NCBI GenBank assembly: GCA_043811005.1
Contig: JBDRNO010000171.1
Coordinates: 1 to 64,000, forward strand
Direction: 5' to 3'
From: JBDRNO01 sp043811005
Lineage (GTDB): Bacteria; Bacteroidota; Bacteroidia; NORP154
Length of the DNA stretch: 64,000 bases
Below, in pieces: positions 9,201 through 24,200 of the stretch. Numbering within the stretch: the stretch's first letter is position 1; each line of letters starts with the position of its first letter. The position numbers and the translations under genes were made by a program. Below the pieces are notes generated by a model, which was given only the letters and a program-made list of their open reading frames with translations, searched no databases and was not told the DNA's origin.

Positions 9201-12200
9201 GCAACTATCACCCAGAGTTTGAATGGCCCCCAGGATATTGCAATTACCCCCGATGGGAACTATGCCTATGTCGCTACGTTTAATAATAGTGTTACAGTTA
9301 TAGATGTTGGACCAGATACTGTTTATGCAAATATCCCCGGGGTTGGAAGTTGTCATTCAATAGCTATTACTCCTGACGGGCAATTTATTTATGTTACTGA
9401 AGGATGGGGTACTAATGTAAGGGTTATTGAAACAGCTACAAACACTATACTTACTACAATTGGAGGTTTTAACAGTCCTGCGGGTATTGATATAACCCCT
9501 GACGGCAATTCAGCATGGGTAGCTGATAGATGGGGCTCACGAATAGTGATGATTGATGTAATTACGAATACAGTTGTTAAAACTGTTCCTGACCCTCTAT
9601 TTAATAACGCATGGGATATCGGAATATCCAATGATGGGGTATATGCCTATGTCACTAATCCTAATAGTTTTCCTAATACATTAATAATATATGATATTGT
9701 GGGGGACTCAATTACCGGAACTCAGCTTGCAGGCAACGGATCCCGCGGATTATCATTACTTAAAGGAGGCGTTGAATGGATGATTGAGAATCCCACTGCC
9801 GGAACCATTGTTCCCGGAGACAGCGCTTCGGTTGATGTAACTTTCTATGCCTCAGGGCTAACTTCAGGTACATATACGGCAAATATTTTTATAATCTCCA
9901 ATGACCCTGTAACACCTGTTGATACTATCCCATGTACATTAACTCTAAACGGATATCCTGTATTGGAATTATCCGATACATGTCTGGACCTTGATACGAC
10001 AATGGTGGGGGCAACCAATTACGATACAGTTATCTTTTTGAACACCGGTTGCGATACGTTGTTTATATCCAGTATAACAAACTCTTTAAGCGAATTTAAC
10101 GTAGATACTTTTACTTCGGTAGTTTTACCTTATGATTTCGGTGGAGCTATCGTTTCGTTCTCTCCAACATCTGCCGGCAGCTTTTTTGATACCCTTAATA
10201 TTTTCAGCAATGATGTGGATACTACTGTCTGCTTATCAGGTGAGGGAATTCCTGCACCAACAATTTCTTTTATCCCGGATTCATTTAATGTTACATTAAC
10301 AGTATGTGATGATTCGATCACACTTCCGGTGACTATCTACAATACAGGTGCTGGAGATTTGGATTTTGATGTATTGGACGGGGTTTATTCGCCCGTTGTA
10401 GATTTCGGGTTTGCATATATTGCCAACTCAAGTGACAATTCTGTCTCGGTTCTGGATTTGGCAACAAATACTATTGTAGGAGTTCCGATACCGGTAGGAA
10501 TGTATCCGTGGCGGATAACCGTTAAACCGGATGGTAATTATGTTTATGTTTCAAATAGAGATGATAATACTATTTCAGTTATCCGGACTTCAGATAATAC
10601 CGTAACCGCAACTATTCCTGTCGGACAAAGACCGACCGGCCTGGCATTCACACCTGATGGGAATTATGCTTATGTAGGTAACAGGAATAGTAATAATGTT
10701 ATGGTAATAAATTGTACAACAAATTCAGTTGTAGCAACTATCACCCAGAGTTTAAATGGCCCCCAGGATATTGCAATAACCCCCGATGGGAACTATGCCT
10801 ATGTCGCTACGTTTAATAATAGTGTTACAGTTATAGATGTTGGCCCCGATACTGTTTTAATCAATATCCCCGGAATTGCAAATTGTCATTCAATAGTTAT
10901 TACCCCTAACGGACAATTTGCTTATGTTACTGAGGGATGGAACGGCAATGTATGGGTTATTGAAACAGCTACAAACACCATACTTACTACAATTAGTAGT
11001 TTTAATAATACTGTAGGCATTGATATCACACCTGATGGCAATTCAGTTTGGGTAGTTGATAAATGGAACTCACAGATTGTAATGATAGATGTAAATACGA
11101 ATACGGTCGTTAAAACTGTTCCCAACCCTCTGTTTAATAACGCATGGGATATCGGAATATCCAATGATGGTGGATATGCCTATGTCACTAATCCTAATAG
11201 TTTTCCGAATACATTAATAATATATGATATTGTGGGTGATTCAATTGCCGGAACTCAATTTGCAGGCAACGGATCCCGCGGATTATCATTACTTAAAGGA
11301 GGAGTGGAATGGATGATTGAGAATCCCACTGCTGGAACAATTGTTCCCGGAGACAGCGCTTCAGTTGATGTAACTTTTTATACCTCCGGGCTAACTTCAG
11401 GTACATATACAGCAAATATCTTTATAACCTCCAATGACCCTGTAACACCTATTGATACTATCCCATGTGCATTAACTTTTAACGGTTATCCTGTTTTAGC
11501 ATTGTCCGACACGTGTCTGGATCTTGATACTGCAATGGTAGGGACGACCAATAATCAACCGCTCTGGTTTTACAATACCGGCTGTGATACTTTATTTGTT
11601 ACCAACATCACGAACACAGTACCTGAATTCTTTGTTGATACAACCCAACTGACATTATTACCCGGTGACTCAGGATTGGTTATTGTTTCATTCTCTCCTG
11701 CAAGTGTGGGCACATTCCTGGATACACTTGATATTTTTAACAACGATGTGGATACAACAGTTTGTTTGCGTGGTGAAGCGATCCTCGCACCTACTATATC
11801 TTTTAATCCTGATTCGTTTGATGTTACAATAACCAGTTGTTGTGATTCTTCAACCTTACCTCTAACTATTTACAATACCGGGGGAAGTGATCTGATCTTT
11901 GACCTGGGAATAGATAACCAGACTACTCCTAAAGTTCTATTAATGAATGCATGGGGTGATGCGAACGCTGTGAGAACCCAATTGGTGTCAACAGGCAGGT
12001 TTGTTCCTTCGGATTTTGGAATATTAACAAATCCTGCTACATTATCAATGGCTGATTTGGCTTCTTTTGATGTTGTACTTGCATGGGGCGGTGCTAATTG
12101 GAGTGATCCCATACTTATCGGAGATACATTGAAAAAATTTGTGGATCAGGGTGGTGGTGTTGTAATTGCAACTTATTCATTATCTGCACCATGGCCAATT

Positions 12201-15200
12201 GCAGGAGGTATATTAAATCCTAATTATTCGCCATTTCTTCCTGGTCCAACACAAGCTGTATCCGGCACAATAGATATAACTACACTGCCTGATCCGAATC
12301 ATCCGATTTTTAATAACATTAGCGTTGATCCAACATATTGGTCGAATATAAGTTACTCAAACCCCCCTTTAAATATCGGTGGCACGCTAATAGCAAGTGA
12401 TATCGGAGGGAACAGGGTAGTAGCAGAGAATCCTGATGGGAATGTAATAGGCATATCTGTTTATCCGGATAATTTAGGTGCAGGAAATGCCGAAGCCCGC
12501 CTGATGTTTGCCAATGCATTATATTATGTGAATAAAGTTGATTGGCTTTCTGCTTCTTTATCAGCAGATACAATAACACCCGGAGATTCAACGATCGTTA
12601 ATTTAACATTCAATACGTGTGACAAGAATACAGGAATTTACACAGCTAATCTCACAATCAATTCAAATGATCCTGCATCGCCCCTTGAAACTATATCTTG
12701 TACACTGACTCTAAACGGATATCCTGTTATGGCATTGTCCGATACCTGTTTGGATCTTGATACTGCAATGGTAGGGACGACCAATATTCAACCGCTGTGG
12801 TTTTACAATACCGGTTGTGATACTTTATTTGTTACCAACATCACGAACATATTACCTGATTTCTCTGTTGATACAACCATGCTGACATTATTACCCGGAG
12901 ACTCAGGGTTGGTCATTGTTTCATTCTCTCCGGCAAGTGCAGCCACATTCCTGGATACACTTAATGTTTTCAGTAATGATGTGGATACTACCGTATGCTT
13001 ATCAGGTGTTGGTATTCCTACACCTACAATTTTCACCATTCCTGACTCGTTTGATGTTACTATTACCAGTTGCTGTGATTCAACAACTTTACCATTATAC
13101 CTGTATAATATTGGAGGAGGTGATTTATATATCAATAACATTGACTATGGTGGTGGTGTTCCTCCGCTTTTCTATGAGCCCTGGGAGTCAGGAACCTATC
13201 TTCCAACATGGACCACCGGATCTTGTGGTTTTACATATAATGTAACCACTACGGATCCGGCAGTTGGAGCGTACTGCATGGAAATGATCGGAGGATGCAG
13301 TAATCATTACCAGGGATTAAGGCACGCATGGGGAACAAGTACACCTTCTTACGTGAGCTTTAGGGTAAAGTCGGGCAACGCAGGCCTTTCGGATGGTTAT
13401 TTCGTTATAGGAGAAAATCCTTCCGCATCCACAACCAACCAGATGGCGTTTTTCTACATGCGGAATACTGGCAATATGCGACTGGCTGGTCCGGATATTG
13501 ACTTTCCTTACTTGCCCAATCAGTGGTATCACATAGAGTTCAGGAATATCGATTACGGAACGCAAACCTTCGATTGGTATGTAGATGGTGCCCTGGTCAA
13601 TGCAAGCACTTCTTTCCGGGGTACTAATATAACCAATAATGAAGTGCATTTTTATAATTTCAATTCTTCCACATCCTGGTTCGATGAAATAGTTATTGGG
13701 GATGGTCCTCCTGGTATTGAATGGCTAACCGTTAATCCTTTAACAGATACTATAGCTCCCGGAGATTCTTCCTTGATTAATGTAGAATTCAATAATTGCG
13801 GGCTCGGTACAGGAACATATATAGCAGAAATTATTATTAATTCAAACGACCATGCAAATTCATTTGACACAGTACCAGTTACATTAAATAGTGTTGGCTC
13901 ACCTGAAATAATATTATCCGATACATGCCTTTATTTGGATTCTATCATGGAATTTACGGTCAATACCGGCTCTGTAATGATTTATAATAACGGATGTGAT
14001 ACTTTGTTCGTTACTAATATAACAAACTCCCTTCCGGAATACAGTGTTGATACTGCTAATTTTGCATTGCTGCCTGGTGATTCGCAACAGGTTATTGTAA
14101 CTTTTTCTCCGACATCGGCAGGAACATTTACAGATACTCTCACTATTGTTAACAATGATGGGGATACTACGGTTTGCTTATTGGGAAAAGCATACGATTC
14201 ACCTACCATCTCTTTTGTCCCTGACTCTTTTGATGTCACAATTGTAGGATGTTGTGACTCCAGCACTTTGCCTCTTACTATTTACAATACGGGTGGGATT
14301 GATCTGATTTTTAACCTCCAGGGTGAAAACGATTTCTTTGACGATTTTGAAAGTGGTTTGGGTAATTGGTCATGGACCGGAAATTGGGGGCTTACACCGG
14401 ATGCATACCAGGGAGCTAACGCTCTTTCCGAAAGCCCGTTTGGTAATTATGGAGATGGTTGGAATCAATATATTGAACTTATTCAGCCAATACGAATCTC
14501 AGAGGCATCTAGTTGCGAGTTAACTTATTGGCAAAAGAGAAGTATGGAATGCTGCTGTGATTGGTTCCAGACACAGATAAGCGTTAACGGAGGAGGTTGG
14601 ATAACGTTGGCATCATGGAATTGTAATGATCCTGCCTGGAATTTGAAAACCTTCGATCTTTCAGGATTTTTAACTGACGGTGACACACTGGGTGTCCGCT
14701 TTAATTTTACTTCTGACGGATCTGTAAATTTTGATGGTGTGCAAATTGATAATGTATCAATTACAGGTGTACATTCTTTTGAAACATGGATGAGTGGTAC
14801 GCCTTTATCTGATACTGTGGCGAGCGGAGATTCAACAATAGTTAATTTTCAATTCAATAGCTGTGGGGTAAATGTCGGGAGCTACCCGGCAAACGTTATT
14901 ATCATTTCCAATGACCCGTTAAATCCACAGGATACAGTACCAGTTGTGTTAACGGTTCAGGGAGCACCAGTAATTGAATTATCCGACACTTGTATTGATC
15001 TGGATACGGCAATGCAATGGACAACATCTACAAATACTTTCCGGATATACAATACAGGATGTGATACATTGTTCGTTTCCAATATGACTACGACTTTGGC
15101 TGAATTCTATCCGGACACAACGGCATTGGCTATCCCCCTTGGCGATTCGGCTCAGGTGACGGTTTCGTTTTCGCCTGTAACTGCCGGTAATTTTTATGAT

Positions 15201-18200
15201 ACTCTTATCATTTATAATAATGATGTGGATACAAGTATATGCCTGTCGGGTTATGCATATCTGGCGCCTGATATTGCTACTGACCCTGACTCGTTTGATG
15301 TTACAATTCCCGCATGTTGTGACTCTACTACCCAGTCATTGACCATTTATAATAATGGAGGAACAGATCTAACATTTACCATTACTATCTGTAGTTCTGC
15401 CAGTCTGACACTTGATACAATTCTTAATAATCTAAACCAAAATTACCTCAATGTTACCAGTGTTATTCCGAGCCGGTATGATTTCACTGACGGAGTTGCA
15501 GGCACAAATATAGGTGATGGGGGCGGAGATATGTATGATAACGGAAACTACCTCTGGACCAATCTTGGAGGCACCTTCAATTATTCAGATAATACAGTTA
15601 TTCCTGATGCCTGGTTAGGCGCTACAGGAAAATATTTTACCAGGAAGCATCCAGGATTGTTCGTATTTGCTGCCGACCTGGATGGAATTGATTGGTTCGA
15701 GATCACAGGAAATTTAGGCGCTGATGGTGGTGGCAATGCCGATACTGCTACCCTGACAGCAACAAATTGCGGTATTACATATAAAGGATTTGTGAAAAGA
15801 GTTTATAATGCAGGAGACCCTTCCGTAAACCATCTGATCATCGTGGAAAATGATCCTGCAATTGATTATACATGGACAGCAAATACAGATGATGACCAGC
15901 ACAGGATTTACAATTTGAGCTCTGCTCCGACTACACGGTTATACTACTTATTGTATGCTTCAACCGGTGGTGGTTATATCAATAATGCCCAGACATTAAA
16001 TATTATGACAGAATTTATTAAGGCAATACTTCCGCCTGCCGGGTGGTTATCATTTTCACTAAATACAGATACAATAACACCTGGTGATTCAACAATAATT
16101 GACGCACAATTCAATACTTGTGGGATGAATGCAGGAACACATACATCCGACATAATTATCACTTCCAATGATCCTTTAAATTCACAAACTGCGATACCGG
16201 CTACATTTACAGTTATTGGCGTTGCCGAGATAGAATTATCGGATACCTGCCTTGATCTGGATACTGTCATGCAATGGTCTACCGGAAATAATTCTTTTTG
16301 GATCTACAACACCGGCTGTGATACATTGTTCGTTACCAATATGACAACATCATTAAGTGAATTCAGTACAGATACAACTGCACTTACGATCTTACTGGGT
16401 GACTCGGCACAGGTAACTGTTTCATTCTCACCGACAACTGCCGGGAATTTTTATGATACTCTTATCATTTACAATAATGATGTAGATACAAGTATCTGCC
16501 TGTCAGCGTATGCTTACCTTGCACCGGCTATTTCATTCGACCCTGACACATTTGATGTTTCTATAACTGCATGCTGCGATTCTTTAATATATCCTGTAAC
16601 AATTTATAATACAGGTGGTTCAGATTTAATTTACAATAGTTCAACAATATCCGGTTCCGTGATGACCTACTCTGAAAATTTCACAAACGGTAATACCTAT
16701 TGTCCCGGAACCCCACAATTCGATAATTGGGTCTCTTTCAGAAGCCAGTTGGACACTAACCTATATATGTTTACAAGAGTAACAATAAAGGGAAGTAATG
16801 ATATGACAGGACGATCATGTACCGATCCGGTTATGGTGAAGCAGATGGCAGGATCCCTCTGGCATAGTGTTGCAAGCACCTGGACAGGTTGTGATGGTAA
16901 TACATGGATGGTTGGTATGGGTTGTGGTGGCGGATGCGGTGCTCCTGCCTCTCAAATTGTTGAATTTACTGCAGACGGAACAACTTGTAATTGTACCAGC
17001 CCGGGCTACATTTTAAGACCTGCGATTGGCAATAACAACTGGGGAGGCATCAACGGAGTAACATGTGGGGCGCCAACTCAAACCATGACCGTAGAATTTG
17101 AATTCATCAGTTGGTTGAAATTGTCCCAGACTTTAGCAGATACGATAGCGCCAGGAGATTCAGCCATAGTTAATGCAACGTTCAATAGCTGCGGAATAAA
17201 TGCCGGTACATATATAAATACCATTGTAATTACCTCCAATGATCCGATAAATAGTCCCGATACGATCCCAGTAACATTTACAATTAATGGCGCTCCTGAG
17301 ATAGCGTTGTCTGACTCTTGTCTGTACCTGGATTCAATAATACAATACTCATCTAATACCGAGACCTTCTATATTAGAAATATCGGATGTGATACGTTGT
17401 TTGTTTCGGATATAAATAATTCACTTACAGAATTCAGCGTTAGCGATACTGCAGGTTATATCATGCCGGGAGATTCGGCAGAGATCATTGTTACATTTGC
17501 CCCTCTGACTGACGGTTTTTTTCAGGATACATTAACGATTTTTAATAATGATGCAGATACTACAGTATGCCTGTCAGCTTATGCATATCTTGCACCTGTT
17601 ATTTCATACGTCCCTGACTCATTTGATGTTACCTTAGCCGCTTGTTGTGATTCGGTGACCTATCCTTTAACGATTTACAATACAGGCGGAAGTGATTTAG
17701 CTGTTGAGCTAGCAGGAACAGGGACTATGGGAACGCCCGATGTTGCTTTGGTCACTGCTGAAGAAGCTGCTTATAATACCGATGTCCGGAATAAACTGAT
17801 AGCAACAGGAGCATTTAATTCGGTTACATTGGTAGATGCGCGATTTACGACACCTACATTAGCCGATCTTCAGAATTATGATGCTGTGCTGGTTTGGCGT
17901 AATTATGGATTTAATAATGCAGCACTTCTTGGTGATAATCTTGCCGATTATGTTGATGGAGGTGGTGGTGTTGTCACTGCGGTTTTTGCTAATTCATCAA
18001 GCACAATAACCGGACGATTCAATTCTGATGACTATTGGGTTATCCCTCCTGTAGGAGATGTAACAGGAGCTCAAAGTATGGGAACTGTATTTTTCCCCGC
18101 ACACCCTATAATGCAAGGGGTAACAAGTTTTAATGGCGGTACTACAGCCTGGAGGGTATCAAATTTCAACGTTCATGCCAGCGCTACCAGAATAGCTGAT

Positions 18201-21200
18201 TGGGTGGATGGAAGGCCGTTGGTAGCTACCCGGCTTATTAATGATGCATATAGAGTGGATTTAGGTATGTTTCCTCCTTCCAGTGATATCATTGGAGGGG
18301 GATGGGTTTCCTCTACTGACGGAGCGTTGTTAATGGCTAATTCTTTGTTATGGTCTATTGACGGAGGTGCTGCTTCCTGGCTATCAGTTAATCCTGAAAC
18401 AGATACGATTGCTCCCGGTGATTCTTCCTTGTTTAATGTAGAATTCAATAGTTGCGGTCAGAATACAGGAACATACTTCTCTGATATTATTATTATGTCA
18501 AATGATCCACTGACACCACAGGATACAATACTTGCAGTGTTCACGGTACAGGGCGCTCCGGAAATAGTCCTGTCAGATTCTTGTCTGTATCTGGATTCAA
18601 TAATGGAATATACATTTAGCGTTAACTCATTCTGGATTTTCAACACAGGTTGCGATACTTTATTCGTTACTGATATTAATAATTCAACACCTGAATATGG
18701 CGTTACTGATACCGCATTTACCATACCGCTTGGCGATTCTGCGTTGGTAATGGTATGGTTTGCCCCGGCTTCTGTAGGATTTTTCCAGGATACTTTAACG
18801 ATATTGAACAATGATACGGATATCACCGTTTGTTTATCAGGTTATGGTTATGGCAGACCTATCATCTCTACTGATCCGGATTCATTTGATGTTGCATTGA
18901 ACGGCTGCTGCGATTCAATAATAGTTCCTATGACAATATATAACAGCGGCTTGTCAGATCTTACCTGGAATAGCTGTTCCAATACAGGTATTTACGATGA
19001 TTTTGATCCTATAGATGGATCGGCATGGTCATCCTATTCAGGAATTGCAAGTGCAAACTGCGGTTCAGTAAGCGGTAATGCTATGTATTTTAACGCTGCT
19101 GGCATAAGGGAGGCAACCACAATTGATATGGATGTTCAATGTATTAATGCAATTTCGTTTTATCTTAAGGTTGCAAATGGTACAGCTTTCCCGTGTGAAT
19201 CTGCTGATGCAGGCGAGGATGTGGTATTGGAATACTCAACTGATGGCGGAGCATTTTGGAATAATATATTTACTTATGACCAGGATAATTATGCTAATTT
19301 CACATATATTAATGAACCCATACCGCCTCCTGCTCAAACCTCCTCTACAAGGTTCAGATGGAGGCAACTTTCACATTCCGGATCAGTCAATGATCATTGG
19401 GCAATAGAGGATGTTTTTATTGGGGACACGGTTAGTATTGCAAGTATGTCGCCTGATACAGGGACTATTGTGTCCGGTGATTCTGCAATTGTAAATGTCA
19501 TATTCGATGGCTGTGGACTGGCTCCGGGATCATATTCGGATTCAGTCATCATTAATTCCAATGACCCATTGAACCCGCAGATAGTATTAGATGCCACAAT
19601 AACCAAAGACACGATGCCGGGAGCGCCTGTTGCTTCGGATACTACAATTTGCTTTGGCGATCCCACACCTGACCTGACAGCAACCGGCACCAATATCCAA
19701 TGGTATGATGATCCGTTATTAGACTCCGTGATATTCAGCGGTAATCCGTTTGCTTCAGGAGATACAGTAGCGGGTATTTATACCTATTATGTAACCCAAA
19801 CAGTAAATGGTTGCGAAAGCCCTGAAGACACATCCGTCCTTACAATTAATGCCGGTCCGCCAGCTCCGGTAGCCACTGATACCACAATATGTTTTGGCAA
19901 CCCGACACCTGATCTGATCGCTGCCGGAACAAATATAAAATGGTATAGTGATCCACTTCTTGACACGCTGGTGTTTACCGGAAGTCCGTTTGCTTCGGGG
20001 GACACAGCAATAGGAATATACAACTATTATGTTACAGATAGTATAACCGGCTGTATCCCCAGCACAGCCGATACTGCTTCATTAACCATTAATTTTGTAC
20101 CAACAGCGCCTGGCTCTTCAGACACAACAATCTGTTTCGGTGACCCAACACCTGACCTTATCGCAACCGGATCTAATATCAAATGGTATAGCGATTCATC
20201 ATTAACCACTCTGGAATTTGTTGGAGATTCATTCGCATCAGGTGATACAGCCGTGGGCATATATATATATTACGCCATGGATAGCATTAATGGATGTGCC
20301 GGTCCTTATACTGTGGTAACTTTATCTATCAATGGAGCGCCAACAGCGCCACCTGATTCTGACACTACGATATGTTATGGTGATCCGATACCAGACCTGG
20401 TCGCAACAGGCACATATATTCAGTGGTACAGTGATACGGGACTTACAACATTGGTATTTAGCGGAGATACTTTTGCAACGGGAGATTCGACTGTTGGAGC
20501 TCATATATATTATGTTACAGATAGTGTAAGCGGATGTGCCGCAAGCCCTGCCGATACCGCCATATTGTTCATTAATGCAATTCCACCGGCGCCCATAGCT
20601 TCTGATTCGGCAATATGTTTTGGCGATCCTCCTGGTGAACTAACAGCAACAGGAACCAACCTCCAATGGTATAGCGATTCATTGTTAGACACATTGGTTT
20701 GGATTGGCGATCCTTTCACAACAGGTGAAACCGGGGCAGGAACATACACATATTTTGTTACTCAAACAGTAAGCGGATGTGAAAGTCCGGCTGATACCGT
20801 TACCCTGACAATATATGCAACCCCGGCGCCGGACTCTTCCGATACAACGATATGTTCCGGAGACCCGACACCCGACCTGACAGCCACAGGAACCAACATC
20901 AAATGGTACAGTGATTCATTGCTTGATACATTATTGTTTAGCGGCAATCCTTTTGCAACAGGCGAAACAGCAGTGGGGATATATATATATTATGTTACCG
21001 ATAGCTTAAATGGCTGTGAAAGCCCTGGAACCATGGTTACATTAACCATAAATGCAGGACCCGGAGTACCGGTTGCATCCGACACTGCAATATGCTTTGG
21101 TGATCCCACACCTGACCTCACGGCAACCGGTACCAACATCCAATGGTATGATGATCCGTTACTTGATTATGTGATCTATACAGGCAGTCCGTTTGCGACA

Positions 21201-24200
21201 GGTGAAACGGCTGCAGGCATATATACATGGTATGTTACAGATAGCATTTTAGGATGCCCCGAAGGACCGGCTGATACTGTTACATTAACAATAAATGCCA
21301 TACCCTCAGTTCCCGTTTCTTCCGATACATTAATTTGTTTTGGTAATCCTACACCTGATCTCTCAGCTACCGGAAGTAATATCCAATGGTATAGTGATCC
21401 GGGTTTAACTGTATTGGAATTCAGCGGTAATCCTTTTGCAACAGGCGAAACAGTTGCAGGAAGCTATACATATTATGCAACACAAACAGTCAGTAACTGT
21501 GAGAGTCCTTCTGTAACAGTTACATTAACAATAAATGATATTCCGGCAACGCCTGCAGTATCAGATACTGCTATATGTTTTGGCGATCCCACACCTGACC
21601 TGGTAGCATCAGGTACCAATATCCAATGGTATGACGATGGAGGTTTGACTAATTTAGTGTTCACAGGCAGTCCGTTTGCAACAGGCAATACAGCAGCAGG
21701 AACATATACTTATTATGTCACGGATAGTGTAAATGGATGCCCGGCAAGCCCTGCGGATACAGTTACTTTGATAATCAATGCTATCCCGGCAGCTCCGTTA
21801 GCTTCCGATACTGCCTCATGTGTTGGCGATACAGTACCCGACCTGATAGCAGTAGGAGCCAACATACAATGGTACGATGATACACTATTAACTATCCCTG
21901 TATTTATTGGGGACACTTTTACAACAGGAGATACATTACCTGGAACATATATCTATTATGCTACCCAAACCGTAAACAATTGTGAAAGTCCTGCAGATAC
22001 TGTTACGCTGACAATATATTCAACACCTGCACCAACCTCTTCAGACACAACGATATGTTTTGGCGATCCAACACCTGATCTCTCAGCAACAGGAAGTAAT
22101 ATACAATGGTATAGTGATCCTGCGCTTACTACATGGGAATTCAGCGGCAATCCTTTCACATCAGGAGATGTTGCCGTTGGTATATATACTTATTATGCCA
22201 CTCAAACGCTGAACAGTTGTGAGGGCCCTGCAGTATCAGTTATATTAACGATAAATGCAGGGCCGGGTATTCCAGTGGCATCTGACACGGCAATATGTTT
22301 CGGTGATACAATACCTGACTTAACGTCAACTGGTACCAACATCCAATGGTATGATGATCCATTGCTTGACTCAGTGATCTCTACCGGCAGTCCGTTTGTA
22401 ACAGGTGAAACTGCCGTTGGAATATACACATATTATGTTACCGATAGCGTAACCGGATGTGCCGAAGGTACTCCTGATACTGCTGTTTTAACCATAAATG
22501 CCATACCCACAGCACCGGTATCTTCAGACACAATAATATGTTTCGGAGATCCTACGCCTGATCTCTCGGCAACAGGAAGTAATATCCAATGGTATAGTGA
22601 TTCTGCACTCACTACATTAGAATTCAGCGGTAATCCATTCTCCTCTGGAGATGTAGCAGTTGGTGTATATATTTATTATTCAACCCAGACCGTAAGCGGC
22701 TGTGAAAGTCCGGGAACTGCTGTAACCTTAACTATCAATGCACCACCGGCTGTACCTGCTGGCTCAGATACTGCAATATGTTTTGGTGACCCGACACCTG
22801 ACCTGACTGCAAGCGGTTTATATATCCAGTGGTATAGCGATACGGGTCTGACAACATTAGAATTTGCCGGAGACACTTTTGTTACTGGAGAGACAGCAGC
22901 AGGAACATATAACTATTATGTTACTGACAGTGTTATAGGATGTGCTCAAAGTATACCCGATACAGCTACATTGATAATAAATGCAATACCTTCAGCGCCA
23001 ATAGCTTCGGATACAGCTTCGTGTGTTGGAGACACAACACCAGATCTGATCGCAGTTGGAGCCAACATACAATGGTACGATGATACACTATTAACCATTC
23101 CTGTATTTATTGGGGACACTTTTACAACAGGAGATACATTACCTGGAATATATACCTATTATGCTACACAGACCGTAAACAATTGTGAAAGTCCAGCAGA
23201 TACTGTTACGCTGACAATATATTCAACCCCTGCACCCACATCTTCCGACACAACGATATGTTTTGGCGATCCCACACCTGATCTATCGGTAACAGGAAGT
23301 AATATCCAATGGTATAGTGACCCTGCACTTACCACATTGGAATTCAGCGGCAATCCTTTCTCATCAGGAGATACTACCGTTGGTATATATACTTACTATG
23401 CCACTCAAACACTCAACAATTGTGAAGGGCCTGCAGTAGCAGTTACATTGACGATAAATGCAGGGCCCGGAGTACCGGTTGCATCCGACACTGCAATATG
23501 CTTTGGCGATCCCACACCTGACCTGACCTCAACCGGGACCAACATCCAATGGTATGATGATCCTCTGCTTGACTCAGTGATCGCTACCGTCAGCCCGTTT
23601 GCAACAGGAGAAACAGCAGTTGGAACCTATGTGTATTATGTTACTGATAGCGTAACCGGATGTTCCGAAGGTACTCCTGATACTGCTGTTTTAACAATAA
23701 ATGCTATACCCACAGCACCGGTGTCTTCAGACACAATAATATGTTTCGGAGATCCTACACCTGATCTCTCGGCTACCGGAAGTAACATACAATGGTATAG
23801 TGATTCTGCACTCACTACATTAGAATTCAGCGGCAATCCATTCTCCTCAGGAGATGTAGCAGTTGGTGTATATATTTATTATGCAACCCAGACCGTAAAC
23901 AATTGTGAAAGTCCGGGAACTACTGTAACCTTAACTATCAATGCGCCACCGGCTGTACCTGCTGGCTCAGATACTGCAATATGTTTTGGTGACCAGACAC
24001 CTGACCTGACTGCAAGCGGTTTATATAACCAGTGGTATAGCGATGCGGGTCTGACAATATTAGAATTTGCCGGAGACACTTTTGTTACTGGAGAGACAGC
24101 AGCAGCAACATATACTTATTATGTTACGGATAGTGTTACAGGATGTGCTCAAAGCATACCCGATACAGCTACATTGATAATAAATGCAATACCTTTAGCG

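Larger units (their letters stand above)
8721..11786 (+). repeat. 1533-bp tandem duplication of anchor D + YVTN unit
   Basis: The same gcaccaacaatttctttt landmark occurs at 8721 and 10254, a spacing of exactly 1533 bases (511 codons). Each copy carries the anchor D start, a YVTN propeller and the anchor D remainder. Long identical stretches show the duplication is recent or homogenised. Confidence 0.9.
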
